Assembly (NCBI RefSeq): GCF_900143515.1 | Contig: NZ_FSQT01000002.1 | Span: 1,303,501 to 1,367,500, forward strand | Source: Micromonospora cremea | Lineage (GTDB): Bacteria; Actinomycetota; Actinomycetes; Mycobacteriales; Micromonosporaceae | Direction: 5' to 3' | DNA: 64,000 nt | Shown: in pieces, positions 50,702 through 61,390 of the stretch | Numbering within the stretch: position 1 is the first letter of the stretch | How the letters are laid out: each line of letters starts with the position of its first letter | Notes under the pieces: generated by a model | Told to the model about the DNA's origin: nothing | Seen by the model: only the letters and a program-made list of their open reading frames with translations | The model's database searches: none | Made by a program: the position numbers and the translations under genes

Positions 50702-51654
50702 GCATGCGGGTGTCCGTCTTCACCGAGCCGCACCGGGGCGCCAGCTACGACGACCAGCTCCGGTTCGCGCGGATGGTCGAGGCGGGGGGCTTCGAGGGTT
50801 TCCTCCGCGCCGACCACTACCAGTCGATGGGCACCGATCCGGGCCTGCCCGGCCCGACGGACGCCTGGCTGACCCTCGCCGCGCTGGCCCGGGAGACCGA
50901 GCGGATCCGGCTCGGCACCCTGGTCACGTCGGCCACGTTCCGCCTTCCCGGCCCGCTGGCGGTGATGGTCGCGCAGGTCGACCAGATGAGCGGCGGCCGG
51001 GTCGAGCTGGGCATCGGCGCCGGCTGGTACGAGCGCGAGCACACCTCGTACGGCATCCCGTTCCCGGCGGTCGGCGAACGCTTCGACCGGCTGGCCGAGC
51101 AGCTCGAGGTGATCACCGGACTGTGGCGGACGCCGCCGGGTGCGACGTACAGCTACGCCGGCGACCACTACCGGCTGGTGGACGCGCCGGCCCTGCCCAA
51201 GCCGGTGCAGGTGCCCGGGCCGCCGATCATCGTGGGCGGGCGCGGGCCCAAGCGCACCCCCGAGCTGGCCGCCCGGTACGCCGACGAGTTCAACATGCCG
51301 TTCAAGTCCGTCGCGGAGACCGTCAAGGCGTACGACCGGGTGCGCGAGGCGTGCGACCGCAGCGGCCGGACGGAGTCCGGGCGGGCGCCGCTGGTGCTCT
51401 CCGCCGGGATCGTGGTGGCCATCGGGCGGACCGACGCGGAGGCGCAGCGACGGGCCGCGCCACTGCACGAGAAGAGCGCACTGCCTCCGGAGGACCCGGT
51501 GGTCGGCTCGCCCGCGCAGCTCGTGCAGCGGATCGGCGAGTTCGCCGCGGTCGGCGCCACCCGGGTGCACCTGCGCCTGATCGACTTCGCTGACCTCGAC
51601 CACCTCGAGCTGATCGCCGCCGAGGTGCTTCCGCAACTGGACGGAGAACGATGA
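50698..51654 (+). CDS. LLM-class flavin/F420-dependent oxidoreductase
   Basis: A 318-residue luciferase-like TIM-barrel enzyme starting MSMRVSVFTEPHRGASY. It shows 'RADHYQSMG' near the N-terminus, 'LGTLVTSATFRLPG', 'GIGAGWYEREHTSYGIPFP' and 'PPIIVGGRGPKRTPELAARYADEFN' (quoted in part). The last is usual in actinobacterial F420-dependent members. Whether F420 or FMN is used cannot be decided. Overlaps by four bases at both ends (with the ATPase and the cupin) make a tightly coupled three-gene arm. Probably oxidises the solute brought in by the adjacent importer; this is inference. Confidence 0.85.
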   Translation: MSMRVSVFTEPHRGASYDDQLRFARMVEAGGFEGFLRADHYQSMGTDPGLPGPTDAWLTLAALARETERIRLGTLVTSATFRLPGPLAVMVAQVDQMSGGRVELGIGAGWYEREHTSYGIPFPAVGERFDRLAEQLEVITGLWRTPPGATYSYAGDHYRLVDAPALPKPVQVPGPPIIVGGRGPKRTPELAARYADEFNMPFKSVAETVKAYDRVREACDRSGRTESGRAPLVLSAGIVVAIGRTDAEAQRRAAPLHEKSALPPEDPVVGSPAQLVQRIGEFAAVGATRVHLRLIDFADLDHLELIAAEVLPQLDGER

Positions 51655-51959
51655 CCGACGTGTTCGACGGGACCGAACTCGGGCCGGTGGGCCAGGAGAT
51701 CGTGTACGAGAACGACCGGGTCCGGGTCTGGCACATCCGGCTCGAACCGGGCGAGCGGCAGCCGCTGCACCGGCACGACCACCCCTACCTGGTGGTGGCG
51801 ATCGAGGGCGCGAAGAACGTCGTGCAGACGGTCGACGGCACCCGGATCGACGCCGACGAACCCACTGGCGGAGTGGTCTACCGGGACCCGGGAGCGGTGC
51901 ACATGCTCACCAATGTCGGGGATACGACGTACCTGGCCCGGCTGGTCGAACTCAAGTAG
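51651..51959 (+). CDS. Cupin-domain protein
   Basis: A 102-residue single-domain cupin. It has 'GERQPLHRHDHPYLVVAIEG' (quoted in part: PLHRHDHPYLVVAIEG), with His residues for the metal site, and a second motif 'VVYRDPGAVHMLTNVG'. It overlaps the LLM gene by four bases (ATGA). Such small cupins are metal-dependent dioxygenases, isomerases or ligand sensors. Here it probably acts on, or detects, the same compound as the LLM enzyme. A hairpin follows its stop. Confidence 0.8.
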   Translation: MTDVFDGTELGPVGQEIVYENDRVRVWHIRLEPGERQPLHRHDHPYLVVAIEGAKNVVQTVDGTRIDADEPTGGVVYRDPGAVHMLTNVGDTTYLARLVELK

Positions 51960-51975
51960 ACCCGCCGGGAGCGGG

Positions 51976-51999
51976 CCGGCGCGCCGCGCGGCGCGCCGG
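51976..51999 (+). terminator. Palindromic hairpin after the cupin gene
   Basis: CCGGCGCGCC (51976-51985) pairs perfectly with GGCGCGCCGG (51990-51999) around a 4-base loop, 16 bases after the cupin stop. Its high GC content and place before the next gene favour a terminator. Confidence 0.6.
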
Positions 52000-52036
52000 T
52001 GGCGATCGGGTGTACCAGGTGCGTAACGTGCCGGAC

Positions 52037-55000
52037 ATGGCCTTTCGGACCTGGGGCAGACTGCTGCTCACGGCGCTCGGGGTGAGCGTGCTGGCCGGAG
52101 CCGGCCAGCTCGGCGTCGCGTACGGATTCGGCATCGTCCGGCTCACCGGCGCCTTCACCGGCACGACCGTCAATCAGTGGCCGGCCCAACTCGTCTGGGT
52201 GGGCTGGTTCGCCGCGAACGCCGCCGTTGCCGGTGCCGTCCTGACCGGACGCCTGGCCCGCCGGGACGCTGTGCCGGCCAGCACCGGCCGGCAGTTGGCC
52301 ATCGGCGCCGCGGCCGCGCTCGGCGCCACCGTGGTCGCCCCGCTCTGCATGCAGCCCGCCCGGGCAGCCGAACTGATCTCCATCGACCCGGTCTGGGCGG
52401 TCGGAATCTGCGCCGTGCTCGGCGCGGTGATCGGGGCAGGCGCGGCGATCGCCGTTCTGCTCCGGCCCGAGCTGGGCTGGAACATGGCGGCGGTGGCCGG
52501 TGCGGTCTGGGTGCTGGCGCTGATCTCCGTCCTGCCCTCGCTCGGCACGGCCGGCCCGCTGCCCACGGTCCGGCTCGGTGTCCTCGAGCCGAGCTGGCTG
52601 GACGATGGCGCGGCACAACGGCTGGCGCTGGTCCTGCTGCCCCTCACGGCGCTGCTGGCCGGTGCGGCGACCGCCGGGCTGGCCCGCCGGCGGGGCCAGG
52701 TCCCCCTGGTCAGCGGGGCCACCGGAGTGGCCGGCCCGGCGCTGGTGGCGTTCGCCTACCTGACCGCCGGCCCCGGCGACGCGGTGGACCGCTACCAGAC
52801 CACCCCCTACTACGGCGCGCTGATCGCGATCCTCGCCGGCGCGCTCGGCGCGGCCGCCGCCGCCCTGCTGCGCTGGCCGGTGCGTGCCCGCACCGCCGGT
52901 CCACGGGCGATCGAGCCCGCCGACATCCTGCGCCCGTTGCCCGCCGGCCCGGCCCTGCCCGGCTCCGACTCGGCGAAGTCGGCGGACTCGGCTGACGACC
53001 GGGGCGCCGCCGAGCCCACCGGCGCGGACCTGGCCGGCACCGGCGCCGGGCAGAACTTGCGCACCGCCGACAGCACCGGCGCCGTCCGCACCGTGCCGGC
53101 CCACTGGGACTGGCCGGCGACTTCGGGGATCGGCCAGCACGGCCCGGGGCCGGCCCACCCGACCGGCGGCACCCCCGTGCCCCGACCGGCCGGCCGCCCC
53201 CGCCACCACAACGACGACCCAGACGACTCTGAGACGATCGCCGCCCCGAGCGAGCCGAACACCAGCGAGCCGAACACCAGCGGACCCAGCACCAGCGGAC
53301 CGAGCACCAGCGGGCCCGTCCAGAACGGTCCGGTCGGGGTCGACCACCAGGAGACCGGGCCGACCGAGGCCACCCGGCCGGTGCGCGGCACCCGCAAGTC
53401 CGCCGCCGACGTGGCCGCCCAGGCCGAGCCGACCCCGGCGGCCACCACCGACGTCACCGGCCCGAGCGGCTCTGCGCGGGCGGGTCGGACCGGCGTCGAC
53501 CATGCCGATCCGACGGGCGGCCCCGGCGACGACGGCTCGACCGGCACCGCGGCGACGGCCACGACCGGCACGGCCCAGCCGGCCGGCGAAGGCACGGCGA
53601 GCAGCAGCCCGACCAACGACGGCACGACCACCGCGACCAGCCCGAGCACGGGGACAGCCACGGCGAGCGCGAGCACGACCGGCCCGGGCACCAGCAAGAG
53701 CACGGGCACTGGCAGCGCGGGCACGACCCGCGCGGAAACGACCAGCGAGAGCGCGGGCACGGCCGGTACCGGCACGGCCGACGCGCCAGCGCCCAAGCCG
53801 CGCCGGACCCGCAAGCCGAAGTCCGCCCCGGCCGCCACGACCGAAGACCTGGCCGACGGTACGACGCCACCCGACGCGGAGGCCGCCGCCGACCCGGTCA
53901 GGTCCACGACCGCCGGCCGCGCCAGAAGGACCACCCGGGCCGCCAAGGCCACCGACGGTACCGGGCCCGGCACGGCCACCGACGGGTCCCGCCCCGGCAA
54001 GGAGGCCCCGGGCACCGAGCCCGGTCGGGGAGCCAGGACGCCTGCGGCGACCCCAGCCGCGACCACCGACCCGGCAGCGAGCCCCGCCGCGAGCACCGAC
54101 CCGGCAGCGAATCCCGCCGCTACCACAGAACCGGCAGCGGCCGAGCCGGACGCCAACTCCGCAGCTGCCGTCGCGCCCCGGAGCGACCGGGCCACCGAGA
54201 CCGAGCGGTCCGCGACCTCGGGTGGTCCCGCCGGGCCTCTGTTCAGGGTGGCGGCAGCCGCCGCCCCGGAGGCGGACCGCTGGGCACCGTCCGCGCCGGC
54301 CTGGTCGGTCACCCCGACGTGGACGGCACCCACACAGGCCGGTGACCCCGAGCCGACCGCATCGGACGCCCCGACCGGTTCCGAGGAGCCGACCGAGTGG
54401 ACGCCCCGCCCCCGGCACCGGGCACCGCTGCCGGACCTGAGCCGGGCCAGCACCTGGGACGCCTTCACCACCGCACGCCGTGAACCGGCGGCAGACCCGC
54501 AGCGGAGCGCGACGGGCGCCACCTGGCCGGCGTCGACCGACTCACCCGCGGCGAGCGACCCGGCATCTCCCACCGGATCATCGAGCCCGACCGGCCCCGC
54601 CACACCGACCGGCCCGCACAGCGCATCGGACCGGGCGGCCACCCGATGGCGACGGGCGGCCGGCACGCCCGCAGCCGAGGCTGTTCCGGCCGCACCGGCG
54701 GGGGAAGCCGCCCCGACCTCGGCCTCTCCGCTGGTGCCGGAACAGACCGGCGTCGGCACCGAGGCTGGCGGTCCGGCGAGCGCCGACGCCGTACCGGCTG
54801 CCGGGGACGACGTCGAGCAGCCCTCCCGCCGGGGACGGCTCGGCGGCCTGTTCCGCCGCAACCGGCCCCGCGCCGACGAGGAGAGCCAGCCCGCGTCGGA
54901 TGAAACCGAGCCGCTGCCCGCACAGGACGAAGAGTTCGTCGACTGGGTCGCCGGCCTGAGCAAGCCGGTGGCGGACAACGAGCCGGAGCAGGAGAACGGC

Positions 55001-55042
55001 CGCCGTTCGCTGCGCTCCACCGGACGACACCACCGCGACTGA
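52037..55042 (+). CDS. Multi-pass membrane protein with long Thr/Ala/Pro-rich disordered region
   Basis: A 1001-residue protein. The N-terminal 290 residues hold about eight hydrophobic segments (first: LLLTALGVSVLAGAGQL; others such as LAIGAAAALGATVVAPL and ALIAILAGALGAAAAALL). The rest, about residues 300-990, is low-complexity Thr/Ser/Pro/Ala/Gly-rich and mostly disordered, with short tandem repeats and a basic patch 'RRTRKPKSAP'. The end has a short Trp/Asp motif, FVDWVAGLSKP, that may be a functional tail. GTG 52010 gives nine extra residues; ATG 52037 (MAFRTWGRLLL) is preferred. I do not recognise a function. Many Micromonospora proteins have this form, possibly cell-envelope or divisome scaffolds. 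Confidence 0.75.
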   Translation: MAFRTWGRLLLTALGVSVLAGAGQLGVAYGFGIVRLTGAFTGTTVNQWPAQLVWVGWFAANAAVAGAVLTGRLARRDAVPASTGRQLAIGAAAALGATVVAPLCMQPARAAELISIDPVWAVGICAVLGAVIGAGAAIAVLLRPELGWNMAAVAGAVWVLALISVLPSLGTAGPLPTVRLGVLEPSWLDDGAAQRLALVLLPLTALLAGAATAGLARRRGQVPLVSGATGVAGPALVAFAYLTAGPGDAVDRYQTTPYYGALIAILAGALGAAAAALLRWPVRARTAGPRAIEPADILRPLPAGPALPGSDSAKSADSADDRGAAEPTGADLAGTGAGQNLRTADSTGAVRTVPAHWDWPATSGIGQHGPGPAHPTGGTPVPRPAGRPRHHNDDPDDSETIAAPSEPNTSEPNTSGPSTSGPSTSGPVQNGPVGVDHQETGPTEATRPVRGTRKSAADVAAQAEPTPAATTDVTGPSGSARAGRTGVDHADPTGGPGDDGSTGTAATATTGTAQPAGEGTASSSPTNDGTTTATSPSTGTATASASTTGPGTSKSTGTGSAGTTRAETTSESAGTAGTGTADAPAPKPRRTRKPKSAPAATTEDLADGTTPPDAEAAADPVRSTTAGRARRTTRAAKATDGTGPGTATDGSRPGKEAPGTEPGRGARTPAATPAATTDPAASPAASTDPAANPAATTEPAAAEPDANSAAAVAPRSDRATETERSATSGGPAGPLFRVAAAAAPEADRWAPSAPAWSVTPTWTAPTQAGDPEPTASDAPTGSEEPTEWTPRPRHRAPLPDLSRASTWDAFTTARREPAADPQRSATGATWPASTDSPAASDPASPTGSSSPTGPATPTGPHSASDRAATRWRRAAGTPAAEAVPAAPAGEAAPTSASPLVPEQTGVGTEAGGPASADAVPAAGDDVEQPSRRGRLGGLFRRNRPRADEESQPASDETEPLPAQDEEFVDWVAGLSKPVADNEPEQENGRRSLRSTGRHHRD
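53252..53311. repeat. 15-base coding repeat, four units
   Basis: Four consecutive 15-base units (GAGCCGAACACCAGC twice, then GGACCCAGCACCAGC and GGACCGAGCACCAGC) encode EPNTS-type pentapeptides inside the disordered region of the membrane protein. Variable copy number between strains is likely for such arrays. Confidence 0.8.
54059..54140. repeat. 30-base coding repeat, nearly three units
   Basis: Units beginning ACCGACCCGGCAGCGA repeat at a 30-base interval, encoding (T/S)TDPAA(S/N)PAA-like decapeptides in the Thr/Ala-rich tail of the membrane protein. The third copy is shortened. Confidence 0.75.
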
Positions 55043-55050
55043 CACCACAG

Positions 55051-55090
55051 CCCTGCGCTGCCCGCCCGTGCACGGGTGGCCAGCGCAGGG
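55051..55090. terminator. Bidirectional terminator hairpin between convergent genes
   Basis: CCCTGCGCTG (55051-55060) pairs perfectly with CAGCGCAGGG (55081-55090). Within the loop CCCGTGCACGGG makes an inner stem. It sits nine bases after the membrane-protein stop and nine bases beyond the thiC stop on the other strand. Confidence 0.75.
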
Positions 55091-55098
55091 CACGCGGA

Positions 55099-59204
<4,106 letters not shown>

Positions 59205-59217
59205 CGGTCCTCCTCCA

Positions 59218-60363
59218 TCATCTGGTCGGGTCGGCCGCGCCGGGGCCGGGTTCGGCACCCGTGAACCGGCCGGGACGAAAGGGCGTGAGCAGCGGGTCGG
59301 CCACGCCGGTGGTGGCCAGGTCGGCGATCAGGTCGGCGGTGACCGGGGTGAGCACGATGCCGTGCCGGTGGTGCCCGGTGGCGGCCAGCACGTCCGGCCG
59401 GTCGGGCAGCGGCCCGAGGATCGGCGCGTTGTCCGGGGTGCCCGGGCGCAGCCCGGCGACCGTCTCGACCAGGTCGTACTCGGCCAGCTCGGGCAGCAGG
59501 TCGACGCCGGCACGGAGCAGGCGCAGCACCGCACCGGCGGTGACCGTGGTGTCCGACCGCTCCTCGACCGTCGCGCCGAGCACCACCTCGCCGTCGGCGC
59601 GGGGCACCAGGTAGACCTGCTCGCCGTCGGCGTACCCCCGGATGACGTGCCGGAAGCCCGGCGCGGCGACGCCGGGCGCGCGCAGCCGGAGGATCTGGCC
59701 CTTCACCGGCCGCACGGGCAGGCCGGTGAGGGTGGCGGCGCCGCAGCCCGCGGCGACCACCGTGACGCGGGCGTCCACTTCGGAGAGGTGACGGACCGCC
59801 CGCGGGACGAGCATCGCGCCGGCCCGCTGCGCGGCCGTGCGCAGCGCCGGCACCAGCAACCGTGGGTCGACCTGGTGGTCGGTGGGCGCGAGGGCTCCGC
59901 CGCGCACCCGCGGCGCGAGCGCGGGCTCGCGGTCGCGCAGCTCGGTGGGGCGCAGCGGGGTGACCGGCAGACCCAGCCCCTGCTGGTACGCCCAGAGCCG
60001 GCGCGCCTCGGCCAGGTCGTCGGCGGTCAGCCCGACCATCAGGGTGCCCTCGGTCCGGTGGCCCAGCTCGGCGCCGCTCGCCTCGGTCAGCTCGTCGGCG
60101 AACGCGGGCCAGCGGGCGGCGGACGCCAGCAGCAGTCCGGTCAGCTGCCGCTCACCGAAGTACGCCTCGGCCACCGGGGAGAGCATCCCGGCGGCCACCG
60201 CCGACGCCCCCGAGCCGGGAGCCGGATCGTGCACCACGACCCGAAGCCCGCGGGCGGCGCACCGCCAGGCGATCGCCAATCCGATCGGCCCCGCCCCCAC
60301 CACCGCCACGTCCGGCCGGACCCGGTCGCTCGACGGCGGTGACGGGGACCGGCCGGTCAGCAC
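59218..60363 (-). CDS. thiO: Glycine oxidase ThiO
   Basis: A 381-residue FAD-dependent amine oxidase (DAO family) that makes dehydroglycine for thiazole synthesis. The FAD-binding motif VVGAGPIGLAIAWR begins near residue 20, with 'GASAVAAGMLSPVAE' and C-terminal 'GLRPGTPDNAPILG' and 'GHHRHGIVLTPVTA' typical of ThiO. The GTG at 60363 overlaps the thiE stop; its GAGG ribosome binding site is inside thiE. thiS follows 13 bases after its stop. Confidence 0.94.
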   Translation of the reverse strand: MLTGRSPSPPSSDRVRPDVAVVGAGPIGLAIAWRCAARGLRVVVHDPAPGSGASAVAAGMLSPVAEAYFGERQLTGLLLASAARWPAFADELTEASGAELGHRTEGTLMVGLTADDLAEARRLWAYQQGLGLPVTPLRPTELRDREPALAPRVRGGALAPTDHQVDPRLLVPALRTAAQRAGAMLVPRAVRHLSEVDARVTVVAAGCGAATLTGLPVRPVKGQILRLRAPGVAAPGFRHVIRGYADGEQVYLVPRADGEVVLGATVEERSDTTVTAGAVLRLLRAGVDLLPELAEYDLVETVAGLRPGTPDNAPILGPLPDRPDVLAATGHHRHGIVLTPVTADLIADLATTGVADPLLTPFRPGRFTGAEPGPGAADPTR

Positions 60364-60983
60364 GTCAGGGCCTCGATCAGCTCGGCGGTGGCCCGGGCCG
60401 GGTCGGCGGCGGCGGAGACGGCGCCGACCACCGCCACCCCGTACGCCCCGGCCTCCCGCAGCGCCGGCACCCGCGCGGCGGTCACCCCACCGATCGCGAT
60501 GACCGGAACGTCGACCGCGCCGCTGACCGCGCGTACCCCCGCCGGGCCGATCGGATCCGGCAACCCGGACTTGGTGCTGGTGGCGTGGCACGGCCCGACG
60601 CCCAGGTAGCTGGCCCCCGCGGCGACCGCCTGGATCGCCGTCTCCGGGGCCCGGGCGGTGGCCCCGAGTACGCCGGTGGGGCCGAGCACCCGGCGGGCGG
60701 CGGCGACCGGCAGGTCGTCGGCACCGACGTGCCCACCGGCGGTGCCCACCGCCAGCGCCACGTGCAACCGGTCGTTGACCAGGCAGGTCGCCCCGTACGG
60801 CGCGCAGAGCGCGAGCACCCGGCGGGCCAGGTCGTACGCCTCGCGGTCGGTGGCGGAGTCCTCGACCCGGACCTGCACCACCAGGTCGGCGCGGGCCACG
60901 GTGAGGGCGGCCCGGACCACGGTGAGTGGATCCCGCCCGGGTCGGGTGTCGGTGATCAGATGCAGTCGCCCGAGGGACGGCAC
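60357..60983 (-). CDS. thiE: Thiamine-phosphate synthase ThiE
   Basis: A 208-residue TIM barrel that joins HMP-PP and thiazole phosphate into thiamine phosphate. It has 'LVVQVRVEDSATDREAYDLA', 'CLVNDRLHVALAVG', 'YLGVGPCHATSTKSGLPDPIG' (quoted in part), with the ThiE T-x-T-K phosphate loop, and 'VIAIGGVTA'. The GTG at 60983 is the first gene of the operon, just after the TPP riboswitch. It overlaps thiO by seven bases. Confidence 0.95.
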   Translation of the reverse strand: MPSLGRLHLITDTRPGRDPLTVVRAALTVARADLVVQVRVEDSATDREAYDLARRVLALCAPYGATCLVNDRLHVALAVGTAGGHVGADDLPVAAARRVLGPTGVLGATARAPETAIQAVAAGASYLGVGPCHATSTKSGLPDPIGPAGVRAVSGAVDVPVIAIGGVTAARVPALREAGAYGVAVVGAVSAAADPARATAELIEALTC

Positions 60984-60992
60984 GGCAACGCT

Positions 60993-61081
60993 CCTCCCTG
61001 CGCCGGCATTACCCGGATCAGGTTCGACGGTCGGGGGCTGTCAGCCCCCCTCTCAGCCCGGTACACCGGGCTCCCGTGGGT
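60993..61081 (-). promoter_or_regulatory. TPP riboswitch (THI element) controlling the thi operon
   Basis: On the minus strand the region contains the TPP aptamer landmarks: CTGAGA (complement of 61051-61056), ACCTGATC (complement of 61016-61023) and TAATGCC (complement of 61005-61011). A 5' stem starts CACGGGAGCCC. The extended GGGGGCTGTCAGCCCCC helix is the variable P3 arm. It ends about ten bases before the thiE GTG, so ligand binding probably hides the GGAGGAG ribosome binding site (translational control), as in many actinobacteria. Confidence 0.95.
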
Positions 61082-61093
61082 TACTTGCGTGTC

Positions 61094-61122
61094 ACCGTAC
61101 GACAGATCCGGCCGCATGCCAA
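61094..61122 (-). promoter_or_regulatory. Promoter for the thi operon
   Basis: Minus strand: -35 TTGGCA (complement of 61117-61122), 17-base spacer, -10 TACGGT (complement of 61094-61099). Transcription would start near 61087, immediately before the TPP riboswitch, which fits well. Confidence 0.7.
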
Positions 61123-61390
61123 GGAGGGGTCGGCGGCGACCGGCGGGCGCGAACTCGGCGAAATCGGCTGGGCGCTTCATGCGGTCCTGTTCGGAATGTC
61201 GCCCACCGTTGCAGAACCGTTACCCGTCGGCATCTTGCCCGACATTGATCTAACCGAATTAATTTGTTCAGCGATTCGACAAAAATGCTGGCGTGGATGC
61301 CCTGGCACGGCACCCGCATCAGCTCCATCTGGGACGGTCTTCGGCGAGCCGGCCCCCGCGATTCCTGTCCACCGAGACATAGGAGGCGGC
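61123..61390. other. Non-coding divergent region upstream of the ThuA protein
   Basis: These 268 bases hold no supported gene. They include an AT-rich stretch (TTGATCTAACCGAATTAATTTG at about 61245; first 20 bases quoted as TTGATCTAACCGAATTAATT), which probably carries the promoter of the secreted ThuA protein. I cannot resolve the hexamers. Confidence 0.4.

Noticed and set aside
51878..54418. 846-codon minus-strand frame rich in Gly/Arg
   Set aside because: Antisense of the Thr/Ala/Pro-rich protein; composition mirrors it and no start or ribosome binding site is convincing.
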